NCBI GenBank assembly: GCA_021324445.1
Contig: JAJPJC010000394.1
Span: 1-39,882 of the forward strand
Source of the DNA: Isosphaeraceae bacterium
Lineage (GTDB): Bacteria > Planctomycetota > Planctomycetia > Isosphaerales > Isosphaeraceae
Reading direction: 5' to 3'
DNA length: 39,882 bases
Shown here piece by piece: positions 16,532-24,541 of this stretch; the first letter of the stretch is position 1, and every line of letters begins with the position of its first letter. The notes beneath the pieces are model-generated. The model worked only from the letters and a program-made list of their open reading frames with translations. It was not told the DNA's origin and did not search any database. The translations under genes were made by a program, and so were the position numbers.

Positions 16532-17494
16532 TCAACGCGGCATGGGTGGCGCCGCCGGCCCGGCGGGCAGCCGCTCGCGGAGGGACTTGGGCAAGGGGAA
16601 ACGGACGTTCTCCTCGCGGACCGTTTCCTCCCGGATGGTCGCTCCGAAGTTGCGCTGGAGGTACTCGATGCACTCCTGGACGACCTGTTCCGGCGCGCTG
16701 GCTCCGGCCGTGATCAGGACCGTCTCCACGTCGTGGAACCAGTCGTCCTGGATCTCCGAGACCCCATCGACGAGGAAGGATGGGATCCCCAGCGAGTTGG
16801 CGATCTCGGCCAGGCGGCGGCTGTTGGAGCTGTTCTGACTGCCGAGGACCAGCACCAGCTCGGCGCGGGCGGCCAGCTCGCGGACCGCTTCCTGACGATT
16901 CTGCGTGGCATAGCAGATATCATCCTTGGGCGGGTTGGCGATCCGGGGGAACTTCCGGCGCAGGGCCGCGATCACCAGGTTGGCATCGTCGACGCTCAGC
17001 GTCGTCTGGGTGAGGTAGGCAACCTTGTCCGGGTCAGGGACGTCGAGCTGCTCGACGTCCGCGGCGGTCTCGACCAGGATCATCTGATGGGGGGCCTCAC
17101 CCATGGTCCCGATGACCTCGTCGTGCCCCTCGTGGCCGATCAGGATGATGGTGTAGCCCTCCTGGGCGTAGCGGATGGCTTCGAGGTGGACCTTGATGAC
17201 CAGCGGGCAGGTGGCGTCGATGGCCAGCAGGCGGCGCTGGCGGGCCTGCTCCCGGATCTGGGGAGAGACCCCGTGCGCGCTGTAGAGCAGAGGGGAGCCT
17301 TCGGGCACCTCGGCGAGCGACTCGACGAAGACCGTGCCGCGGCGGCGAAAGCGATCGACTACGAATTTGTTGTGCACAATCTCATGATAGACATACAACG
17401 GCGGCCCGAAGAACTCCAGGGCACGCTCGAGGCATTCGATGGCCATGTTGACCCCCGCGCAGAAGCCGCGGGGATTGGCCAGGATGATCTTCAT
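16532..17494 (-). CDS. ispH: 4-hydroxy-3-methylbut-2-enyl diphosphate reductase
   Basis: IspH reduces HMBPP to isopentenyl and dimethylallyl diphosphate in the last step of the MEP isoprenoid pathway, using a cytoplasmic [4Fe-4S] cluster. The three cluster cysteines are present: C12 in NPRGFCAGV, C96 in DATCPLV and C194 in DICYATQNRQ. The diphosphate-binding H41 (YHEIVHN), H74 (SAHGVSP) and H124 with E126 (IGHEGHDEVIGT) are intact, as are TQTTLS and LGSQNSSNSRRL. At 320 residues it is full length. It starts at ATG 17494, divergent from the FAD oxidoreductase gene. The C-terminal tail beyond the family end is Pro/Ala-rich. Confidence 0.97.
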   Translation of the reverse strand: MKIILANPRGFCAGVNMAIECLERALEFFGPPLYVYHEIVHNKFVVDRFRRRGTVFVESLAEVPEGSPLLYSAHGVSPQIREQARQRRLLAIDATCPLVIKVHLEAIRYAQEGYTIILIGHEGHDEVIGTMGEAPHQMILVETAADVEQLDVPDPDKVAYLTQTTLSVDDANLVIAALRRKFPRIANPPKDDICYATQNRQEAVRELAARAELVLVLGSQNSSNSRRLAEIANSLGIPSFLVDGVSEIQDDWFHDVETVLITAGASAPEQVVQECIEYLQRNFGATIREETVREENVRFPLPKSLRERLPAGPAAPPMPR

Positions 17495-17703
17495 CGCGAG
17501 GGAACCTCCTGGTTCGCGGGATCGACCCTCTTATGGTAAGCATTGTCGATCCCGGGGGAAAGGTGAGACGCCCTTGCCGCGGCCGAGGTCGCGAGCGGTT
17601 GGTGAGCAGCCCCTGGATTTTGAGCAACGGCCCGCGATAAACTCCCGGCAACGTTTCGGAGAGGCCAGCCTCTCCCTCCCGGTCCGATCCGGTGGAGGCC
17701 ACG

Positions 17704-19095
17704 ATGGCGATCGATCAGCGGAGCGACCCTCGAGCGGAAGCGGCACAACGCACCATCGGTGGAAGCCCCATCACCGACTGGGGCCGCCTCCAGTCGGCCA
17801 AGGTGCGGCGGATCGTCCGGCCGAGCACGGAAGTCGAGCTCCAGCAGCTCGTGCGGGAGGCGGCGCGAAGCGGGACGGCGGTCGCGACGCGGGGCGTCGC
17901 GCACAGCGCGGGCGGTCAATCGTTCTGCGACGACGCCGTCGTGGTCGATATGACGGGCCTGGATCGCGTCTTGAGCCTGGACGAGGCCGGCCAGACGATC
18001 CGCGTGCAGGCGGGTGCCAACTGGGGAACCCTCTCCCGGGTCCTCGAGCCGAAGCGGTTGGCGGTCACCACCAAGCAGGAGTTTCAACTTTTCACCCTGG
18101 GCGGGTCCCTGGCGGCCAACGTGCATGGGAAGACCATCGATTACGGGCCGTTGATCGAGAGCGTGGAGTCGGTGCGCCTGCTCCGGTCCGACGGCGAGCT
18201 CATCACGGTCAGCCGCACGGAGAACGCCGAGCTCTTCCCGGCCGTCATCGGGGGTTACGGACTGCTGGGCATCGTGACCGACGTCACGCTCAGGCTGGTC
18301 GCGGAACGACCGGTGGAAAAGGCCGAAGTTGTCCTGATGGACCGCGATCCACTCCTAAAAGCCTACCTGGACCGGGTCGGCCAGCCCCCACGGCAGCTCC
18401 CGCTCTGCTACGGCTTCTTCGACGCGCAGTGCCAGCGCGGCTACTTCGTCACCTACAAGTACGCGGACCTCCCGGCGGATACCCCGCTGGAGTCGCTCCG
18501 GCGCGACGAGCCGAATCCGCTGGCGTTCGACCTCTTGATCTGGCTCGAGCGCTGGCTCGGGCCGGTGCGCCGGCGCTCGTTCGACCTGCAGTGGGCCACC
18601 AGCGGCAAGCCCGAGGTCACGACGCGCAGTCGCCGCCTCCTCCTGTGGGACAACCCGCCCCGGGCATTCCAGGGCGCGCTGCTTCAGAAGTATTTCGTCC
18701 CGGCGCCGACGTTCGCCGAGTTCGCGCGGCGGGCCGGCATGATCCTGGGCAAGTACGGCGATGAGCTGCCGGTGTTCACCAATCACTTCCGCTTCGTCCC
18801 CGGCAATGAGGAAGCCCTGCTCCCCTTCGCGCCGCAGGACAGCATCTGCTTGATCCCCTGCTACCTGGCCCGCAAGGGCTCGGCGGCCTGGGTCGCCGCC
18901 CTGGAGCGCGCCACCGGCGAGCTGGTGGATGCGGCCCTGGAGCTGGGCGGCCGGCAGTACCTGGCGTTCGACATCATCGCGTCCCGAGAGCAATTCCACC
19001 GGGCCTACCCCCGCGCCGGCGAGTTCTTCGCGCTGAAGCGACAGCACGACCCCGACGCGCTGTTCCGCAACCGCCTCTTCGAGAAATACTCCTGA
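17704..19095 (+). CDS. FAD-binding oxidoreductase, VAO/PCMH family
   Basis: A 463-residue flavoprotein. The FAD-binding PCMH domain spans about residues 25-205: TRGVAHSAGGQSFCDDAVVVD (contains H67, a possible flavin contact or covalent site), VQAGANWGTLSRVL, FTLGGSLAANVHGKTIDYGP and YGLLGIVTDVTL. The C-terminal part ends in RQHDPDALFRNRLFEKY, typical of sugar-alcohol or lactone oxidases and DprE1-like proteins. No signal peptide is seen. Substrate is unknown. ATG at 17704 has ggagg five bases upstream; an in-frame GTG at 17692 is less likely. It is divergent from ispH and has no obvious operon partner. Confidence 0.88.
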   Translation: MAIDQRSDPRAEAAQRTIGGSPITDWGRLQSAKVRRIVRPSTEVELQQLVREAARSGTAVATRGVAHSAGGQSFCDDAVVVDMTGLDRVLSLDEAGQTIRVQAGANWGTLSRVLEPKRLAVTTKQEFQLFTLGGSLAANVHGKTIDYGPLIESVESVRLLRSDGELITVSRTENAELFPAVIGGYGLLGIVTDVTLRLVAERPVEKAEVVLMDRDPLLKAYLDRVGQPPRQLPLCYGFFDAQCQRGYFVTYKYADLPADTPLESLRRDEPNPLAFDLLIWLERWLGPVRRRSFDLQWATSGKPEVTTRSRRLLLWDNPPRAFQGALLQKYFVPAPTFAEFARRAGMILGKYGDELPVFTNHFRFVPGNEEALLPFAPQDSICLIPCYLARKGSAAWVAALERATGELVDAALELGGRQYLAFDIIASREQFHRAYPRAGEFFALKRQHDPDALFRNRLFEKYS

Positions 19096-19418
19096 CCCCG
19101 ATCGGCGAAGTCGAGGGCCAGTCCATGCCCCGAGACCCCGCGATCGGTCAAGAAAGCGAGCAGGAATCACGGGATCGGAGCTTTCCCATTCGGTGTGGTG
19201 ATCGGTTTCTTGATCGCCTATTTCGGAGGTTCTGGGTGCCTTGGTGGTCGCTATCCGAGGCGCGAGGCGGGGCCTGCGTCCCCCTGCTCCACGCGAGAAA
19301 ACCGCGACTCGCTTGAAAGTGTTCCGAAGTTTGCGGTAATCTTCGCGGTTGGGAGGCTTTGTTAGGCTCCGCCGGGCAACTCGGCGTTTGCGCTTCTGAA
19401 GAAGCGAAGGAGGCTCTG
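19096..19418. other. spacer upstream of the protease group
   Basis: No gene is visible here. A weak promoter candidate, ttgaaa (19313-19318) and taatct (19337-19342) with an 18-bp spacing, lies about 80 bp before the metalloprotease start. The DNA from about 19190 is less GC-rich than the flanking genes. Confidence 0.4.
19313..19342 (+). promoter_or_regulatory. candidate sigma-70-type promoter for the protease group
   Basis: TTGAAA and TAATCT are separated by 18 bp. The match to the housekeeping consensus is partial, and no transcript data exist. It lies in the correct orientation 76 bp before the metalloprotease start. Confidence 0.25.
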
Positions 19419-20216
19419 ATGAAGAGCTCTGCGGAGAGGCTCCGTTGGTGGGTGCCGCTGGTTTCGGCCCTGGTCGTGGTCGCGGGCCTGGCGGCAGCTC
19501 GAGCGGGTGCAGGGCAAGAGCCGGCGGAAAAAACTACGGGGCGGTGGTGCTTCGCCTGGACGCCCGCGCTGCCGAAGGGGGCCGAGGAGCGCGCGGCCCT
19601 GGTCAAGGGGGCCAAATGGCCGTCGGCCTCCAAGATCACGATTTCCTTCCTCGATGGGGACCCGGTGGTCCAGCGGAAGGTCATGGAGCAGGCCGTGAAA
19701 TGGACGCGGGAAGCCGGTGGCCCGGCGAACTTGATCTTCGAATTCCGGCGGGATGGGCCGACCGATATCCGCATCTCGTTCAAGAACCCGGGCTCCTGGT
19801 CGGTGATCGGCACCGGCTGCCGGCAGATCGTCGACCCAGGGCAGCCCACGATGAACTTCGGCTGGCTGGACCCGGCCACCGATGAGACCGAATACCGGCG
19901 AGTCGTCCTCCATGAGTTCGGGCACGCCATCGGCCTGATCCACGAGCACCAGAATCCGGCCGGCGGCATCCAATGGAATCAAGTCCAGGTCGTCAAGGAC
20001 CTGTCCGGTCCCCCGAACAACTGGTCGATCCCGGTCATCTCCCATAACATGTTCGAGCCGTACGCCGCCCACGAGACCAACTTCACCAAGGTCGACTCCA
20101 AGTCGATCATGATGTATCCGATCCCCGCGAACTGGACCTTGAACCAGTTCTCCGCAGGACTGAACACCGACCTGTCGGATCTGGACAAGGCATTCGTCAG
20201 GGAGCAGTATCCCTGA
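19419..20216 (+). CDS. exported astacin-like (M12) zinc metalloprotease
   Basis: A 265-residue secreted protease. Residues 10-30 form a signal peptide ending near ARAGAGQ. The zinc site HEFGHAIGLIHEH at residues 165-177 (H165, E166, H169, H175) fits the metzincin H-E-x-x-H-x-x-G-x-x-H pattern, and SIMMYPIP at 229-236 is the Met-turn. PTDIRISFKNPGSWSVIG and TMNFGWL before the zinc helix are typical of astacin-like peptidases. No propeptide with a cysteine switch is evident. ATG at 19419 has aaggagg upstream. It opens the plus-strand group with the caspase-like gene, 107 bp away across a hairpin; whether they act together is inference. Confidence 0.88.
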   Translation: MKSSAERLRWWVPLVSALVVVAGLAAARAGAGQEPAEKTTGRWCFAWTPALPKGAEERAALVKGAKWPSASKITISFLDGDPVVQRKVMEQAVKWTREAGGPANLIFEFRRDGPTDIRISFKNPGSWSVIGTGCRQIVDPGQPTMNFGWLDPATDETEYRRVVLHEFGHAIGLIHEHQNPAGGIQWNQVQVVKDLSGPPNNWSIPVISHNMFEPYAAHETNFTKVDSKSIMMYPIPANWTLNQFSAGLNTDLSDLDKAFVREQYP

Positions 20217-20240
20217 TCTCGGCCAAGGGACGAACTGTGT

Positions 20241-20288
20241 GGGCCAGCCGCCCCCGGCTGGCAGATGGCAGCCGGGGCGGCTGCCCCA
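20241..20288. repeat. hairpin repeat between the two protease genes
   Basis: gggccagccgcccccggctg (20241-20260) pairs with cagccggggcggctgcccc (20269-20287) across a loop of about eight bases. The right arm with its flank, ggcagccggggcggctgcccca, recurs with one extra G at 38993-39015. It has no T-run. It could limit read-through or stabilise the upstream mRNA, or be a dispersed repeat. Confidence 0.6.
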
Positions 20289-20323
20289 TAGCGCCGAGAG
20301 AGCGTTTCGTTTTAGGTACCACC

Positions 20324-21457
20324 ATGGGTATGAACCAAGCGATCGACCAGGACTGGGCGCTGGTCGTGGGCATCCAGTATTACCCGGGCCTCGCGGCCAG
20401 CCTGAGTGGCTCCGAGGCACTGCGGGGACCGGTCAACGATGCCAACGAGTTCGCCAAGTGGCTCACCGCTCCCAAGCCCCAGGGTGCCGGCGTCCCCTCT
20501 CAGAACGTCCATCGCATCGTCCAGCAGAACCTCCCCTCGCCGACCGGGAGCAGTTCCCCGCCCAATCCAGCCGACGCCGAATTCGCCCAGCCCAACCAAG
20601 GGGATCTCTTCAATGTCTTATCGTCCTTCAATTCGATCGCGATGAGCCACAGGACGGCGATGCTGGGCCAGAAGATCGGACGTCGACTGTACATGTACCT
20701 GGCGGGGCACGGCATCGAGCCGGGCCTCAGCCTGCCGGGCTACTCCGCCGGCCCGGCGCTGCTGCTGGCCAATGCAGTTCCTTATGATTTTTCTAGACAT
20801 ATATTGGCCAAACAACTCGCAAATTGGTTCTACTACGCGGCGTACTTCGACGAAGTGTTGTTATTCATGGATTGCTGTCGCGACAACACATGGAAGACAT
20901 TTGCATCATCACTCCAGTTGGGTCAAGTCAATGCGACCCAGTTGGGCAAGTACTTCTATGCCTTCGGGACGAAATGGGATCGGCGTTCCCGTGAGCTGGA
21001 CTTCGACGGGCAGGTCCACGGCATCTTCACCAAGGCCCTGCTCGAGGGGCTCGGCGGCGCGGCCAGCGACCCGGTCACGGGCGATGTGACGGTCGGTTCC
21101 TTGCGGGACTACATCCCTCAGATCATGGACGAACTCGTGGGCAGCCGGCTCGCCGGACTCCCTCCCCAGAAGCCCGATTTCGAGCCTGTGAGTGAGGATT
21201 TCGTGGTTTGCAGCGTCCCGCCCAAGCTCTACAGCGTCAAGTTTGCGCTCCCTCAGGGCGCGATCGGGAGGAAGCTCGGGGTCCGAGCCGGCCCGAAGAT
21301 GCGTCTCCTCAAGGAGGCCACGCCGAATGGGCCGGAGTTCGCCCTGGAGTTGCCCCGCGGGGCGTACCTGGGCCAGTTCTCCGATCAAGCCGGCACAATC
21401 TGGACCGCGCCGTTCGAAGTGCCTCTCAAGTCACCCGTTGTTTTCTCGAGCTCTTGA
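20324..21457 (+). CDS. caspase-like (peptidase C14) protein
   Basis: A 377-residue protein. ALVVGIQYYPGL at residues 12-23 and GPVNDANEFAKWL at 35-47 are the first strand and helix of the caspase fold. The catalytic dyad is H129 in LYMYLAGHG and C185 in LLFMDCCRDN, by analogy with D-x-C-R in bacterial caspases. HGIFTKALLEGLGGAA and TVGSLRDYI are further family blocks. Residues 300-377 form a separate beta-rich C-terminal domain (FALELPRGAYLGQF). No signal peptide is seen, so it is probably cytoplasmic. DNA around the catalytic cysteine (20771-20940) is much less GC-rich than its flanks. Start could be ATG 20324 or 20330; no clear ribosome site. The 582-residue gene follows 21 bp later. Confidence 0.9.
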   Translation: MGMNQAIDQDWALVVGIQYYPGLAASLSGSEALRGPVNDANEFAKWLTAPKPQGAGVPSQNVHRIVQQNLPSPTGSSSPPNPADAEFAQPNQGDLFNVLSSFNSIAMSHRTAMLGQKIGRRLYMYLAGHGIEPGLSLPGYSAGPALLLANAVPYDFSRHILAKQLANWFYYAAYFDEVLLFMDCCRDNTWKTFASSLQLGQVNATQLGKYFYAFGTKWDRRSRELDFDGQVHGIFTKALLEGLGGAASDPVTGDVTVGSLRDYIPQIMDELVGSRLAGLPPQKPDFEPVSEDFVVCSVPPKLYSVKFALPQGAIGRKLGVRAGPKMRLLKEATPNGPEFALELPRGAYLGQFSDQAGTIWTAPFEVPLKSPVVFSSS

Positions 21458-21478
21458 GCTTCGCGGAGTGGACGTACC

Positions 21479-23227
21479 ATGCCGCAATCGCCCCAGGAAC
21501 GGAACTATCGTCTCGAGGTCCGCGCGGCGGATGAGGCGACCGAGATCCACGTGCTCGATGGCCGGCTCCGGACCATCGCGGAAGGTCGCGGCGCCTTGGA
21601 GATCGACCTGAACCCTGGCATCTACAAGGTCGTGGGCGGTTCCGGGGACGCCCGCTTCGAGAAACTGGTCTTCCTCAAGGATCAGAACCGGGAGATCCGG
21701 ATCCCCAAGCTCAGTTTTTCCTCGCCGGCGCCCCTGGCGGAGACACGGGCTTTTGACCAATGGGTAGCCGACGATGCGCGGCGCCTTTCCGGGGCCCAGG
21801 CCCACCATTCGGAGTTTCTGGGTCAGGGGAGCGGGATCTTCTTCTGCGTGCGGGATGTTCCCCATCCCGGCGACAGACGCCCGCAGCCGGGCGGACATCC
21901 GATGAGCGGCCTCTTCCTCTGCAACGCCTGGGGTAAGAAGTTAGTCAAACTCGAAGACATCGCCGGCAATACGCAACAGTGGGCCGCCCGGACAATCAGC
22001 GTGGCTCCGGGGACCTGGCGGCTCCGGCTCGACCTCCCCAATGGTGCCATCCTCGAGCAAGTCCTGATCGCTTCCGAAGGGTGGTTGACCCAGGTCTTCC
22101 TCGTCCGCAAGTTCTACGACGAGAAGCCGGAGAGCTACCGGGCCGACCTCGCCAACGCCTCGATCTTCCTCACGCTGAACGTGCCGGGAGCCTTCAATCC
22201 CTCGGATCGGGACACGCGGCTGACCGACCTGGCTCGCCAGGGACTTGCCAGTGGGCGGCAAGTGCTCTCCGATGGGGCCTTGCGCGAGATCTTCGAGGGG
22301 AAATTCCGCAATCCGATGCTCGGCATCCTCGGCGCGCACTTGCTCCTGCTGGAGCGTCCCCAGAAGCTGGACCCGCGCGACCAGAGGACGCCGGCCCAGA
22401 TCTGTCGGGACCATCTGGACCGCAGGATGAAGGAAATCTTCCGCGGGGGAGTGACCTTCCAGACGCTGATCAACAATCTTCGCCATCTTTTCAACATGAA
22501 GCCCCATCCGGACGTGGAGGCGCTGGCCCTGGTCCTCCGCGATGGGGCCCGGCCCGAGCCGGTCCCCCCGCCGCCCACGCCCGGCGCGGCGGCGCAGCCC
22601 GCTTCGGTCTTCGCCATGCCGCCCATGCTCCACCAGAGCTGGTCGCTGATCGTCCAGGCGACGGCCGAGGAGCCGGCTCTGGTCCCCGCCGGTTCGGTCT
22701 CCTCGGATGTCGCGATCCATGTCTTGAATCAGAATCCCTGGATGCTCCTTTGGACGCCACCCGACCCCGCGGTCCAGCAGCAGCGCATCGCGCAGTACCG
22801 CAAGGCCGTGGCGAGCGCCTTGATGCCGCTGCCGTTGCCGTTTGCGAGCGCCGCAATGGCTTACGCTCCGGCCAGGGGCCCACAAGGAGCCGGAGTCCCG
22901 GGGTCGGATCAGGCACCCATCGCGCAGGGAGTGCCTCCCGCCCCGTCGAAGACCATGCCCGCGGCGGTCGCCCCAATCCCTACCAAGCAATCTGCGGTTA
23001 CAACTGGCTCCGGCGGCGGGACTGGGGGTAATCCTCCTCCTCCCAGCAGCTACACCCCGGCGAACGTTCCTAATTCCACAACCGGTGTGGCTGGTGGGCC
23101 CGCCAGCGCCGCCCCGTCCTTCAGGCTCCCGGTCAGCGACAAGGAACGGCAGGAACTCGTGCGGATGATGGGATTGCCGATGTCCAGTATCGAGCAGTTG
23201 CAAACGAATTCGCCCCCGCGCCCTTGA
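21479..23227 (+). CDS. unrecognised 582-residue protein, likely partner of the caspase-like protease
   Basis: I do not recognise a named family. Residues 8-80 form a beta-rich domain (GALEIDLNPGIYKVVGG at about 38-54) and 140-212 a second one (ISVAPGTWRLRLDLPNGAI at about 173-191); both share a pattern with the C-terminal domain of the adjacent caspase-like protein. Residues 245-355 are helical, with FRNPMLGILGAHLLLLER and HPDVEALALVL. The C-terminal half is low in order: Pro/Ala/Gly-rich segments at 355-380 and 435-560, ending in KERQELVRMMGLPMSSIEQL. No signal peptide or membrane helix is visible. The 21-bp spacing to the caspase gene suggests a stoichiometric partner, substrate or adaptor; this is inference. 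Confidence 0.75.
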   Translation: MPQSPQERNYRLEVRAADEATEIHVLDGRLRTIAEGRGALEIDLNPGIYKVVGGSGDARFEKLVFLKDQNREIRIPKLSFSSPAPLAETRAFDQWVADDARRLSGAQAHHSEFLGQGSGIFFCVRDVPHPGDRRPQPGGHPMSGLFLCNAWGKKLVKLEDIAGNTQQWAARTISVAPGTWRLRLDLPNGAILEQVLIASEGWLTQVFLVRKFYDEKPESYRADLANASIFLTLNVPGAFNPSDRDTRLTDLARQGLASGRQVLSDGALREIFEGKFRNPMLGILGAHLLLLERPQKLDPRDQRTPAQICRDHLDRRMKEIFRGGVTFQTLINNLRHLFNMKPHPDVEALALVLRDGARPEPVPPPPTPGAAAQPASVFAMPPMLHQSWSLIVQATAEEPALVPAGSVSSDVAIHVLNQNPWMLLWTPPDPAVQQQRIAQYRKAVASALMPLPLPFASAAMAYAPARGPQGAGVPGSDQAPIAQGVPPAPSKTMPAAVAPIPTKQSAVTTGSGGGTGGNPPPPSSYTPANVPNSTTGVAGGPASAAPSFRLPVSDKERQELVRMMGLPMSSIEQLQTNSPPRP

Positions 23228-23263
23228 CCAACCCAGGGCAGCGACTTGCGGGAGGACGCGCAG

Positions 23264-24475
23264 ATGTCTGGTAGCAGTATGGGAGACTTGCCCTTGGGAT
23301 CCGAGCCGAGCCGCCGCGACCTCCTGCGGACCGGCATCGCCGGGCCGCTGGGCCTGCTCACTGTCGGACCGAATCGATCGGGGTCGCGCGATGCGTGCGC
23401 CGAGCGCTCGATCATCCTCCTGCTGCTGGTGGGTGGTCCGAGCCATTTCGAGACCTGGGATCCCAAGCCGGATGCGCCCGCGGAGGTCCGCGGGCCGTTT
23501 CGCCCGATCGCCACGAATGTCCCCGGTGTCTTCATCAGCGAGCACCTGCCTCGGCTGTCGCGGTGCGTCGATCGGCTGACGGTGATCCGTTCGCTCCATC
23601 ACGAGTCGGCGCCGATCCATGAGACGGGCTTGCAGCTCGTGCAGACGGGCCGGGTTTGCCCGGGCATCGGGGACTATCCCCACTTCGGTTCGGTGGTCGC
23701 TCGCTTGCTCGGGGCGAGGAACGGCGTGCCTCCCTTCGTGGTGCTGCCGCATCCCATCGGCAATACGGGGCTCGGGTTGTCACGGGGCCAATCCGCCGGG
23801 CGGCTCGGCGCGGAGTTCTCACCCGTCACTCTGGTCGCCGAACCGGTCTGCTCCACGGAGGACGTGCGGCCGATCCCGGCCTGGGCGCGCGCGGTCCTGG
23901 AGTCGGACGCCGAACCGCGGCGGATCCCAGCCGCCTATGGGGGGACAGCCTTCGGCCGAAGTTGTCTCGGGGCTCGCCGGCTCGTGGAGGCGGGCGTTCG
24001 CGTCGTCACGGTCAACATGTATCCGACGGTCGTGAACCGCGCGACCTGGGATTGCCACGGAGCCAGGCCCTTCAGCAGCTTCGAGGATTATGCTCGGGTC
24101 GTCCTGCCGACCTTCGACCGCGCCGTCTCGGCACTGATTCGCGACCTGGAAGCCCGGGGGCTGCTCGAGACGACGCTCGTGCTGGCCACCGGTGAATTCG
24201 GCCGGACCCCTCGGATCAACGCCGCGGGCGGGCGGGACCATTGGCCGGGAGTCTGGAGTGCGATCCTGGCCGGGGGCACCGGCGCCGGCGGCGTGCTCGG
24301 CGCCAGTGATGCCTCCGGGGCCGAACCGGTCAATTGCCCCCTGACTCCCGGCGACCTGATCGCCACGATCTACCGATTCCTCGGCATCGATCCCTGGCAG
24401 CGCATCCCGACCGGCGATGGTGTCGCGCTGCGGTTGGTCGAGGGTGCTCAGCCGCCTCGTGATCCGGCCGGCTAG
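23264..24475 (+). CDS. DUF1501 family protein
   Basis: A 403-residue DUF1501 protein, alkaline phosphatase/sulfatase superfamily. SRRDLLRTGIAGPLGLLTVG near residue 17 is a Tat-type signal. LLLLVGGPSHFETWDPKPDAP, LTVIRSLHHESAPIHETG, TLVLATGEFGRTPRIN and GGRDHWPGVWS are family blocks with the metal-site residues. It is about 45 residues shorter than the DUF1501 protein at 11818. ATG at 23264 has gcgggagg upstream. It follows the 582-residue gene by 36 bp on the same strand, not the usual DUF1549/DUF1553 partner, which is the odd point. Whether it belongs functionally to the caspase group or was simply joined to its operon is not known. Confidence 0.92.
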   Translation: MSGSSMGDLPLGSEPSRRDLLRTGIAGPLGLLTVGPNRSGSRDACAERSIILLLLVGGPSHFETWDPKPDAPAEVRGPFRPIATNVPGVFISEHLPRLSRCVDRLTVIRSLHHESAPIHETGLQLVQTGRVCPGIGDYPHFGSVVARLLGARNGVPPFVVLPHPIGNTGLGLSRGQSAGRLGAEFSPVTLVAEPVCSTEDVRPIPAWARAVLESDAEPRRIPAAYGGTAFGRSCLGARRLVEAGVRVVTVNMYPTVVNRATWDCHGARPFSSFEDYARVVLPTFDRAVSALIRDLEARGLLETTLVLATGEFGRTPRINAAGGRDHWPGVWSAILAGGTGAGGVLGASDASGAEPVNCPLTPGDLIATIYRFLGIDPWQRIPTGDGVALRLVEGAQPPRDPAG

Positions 24476-24541
24476 GGATCACCGCGCCTGAGCCGGTGTG
24501 ATCAGGTGATCATGTGAATCTCTGGCCGACCCCGAGAGTGC

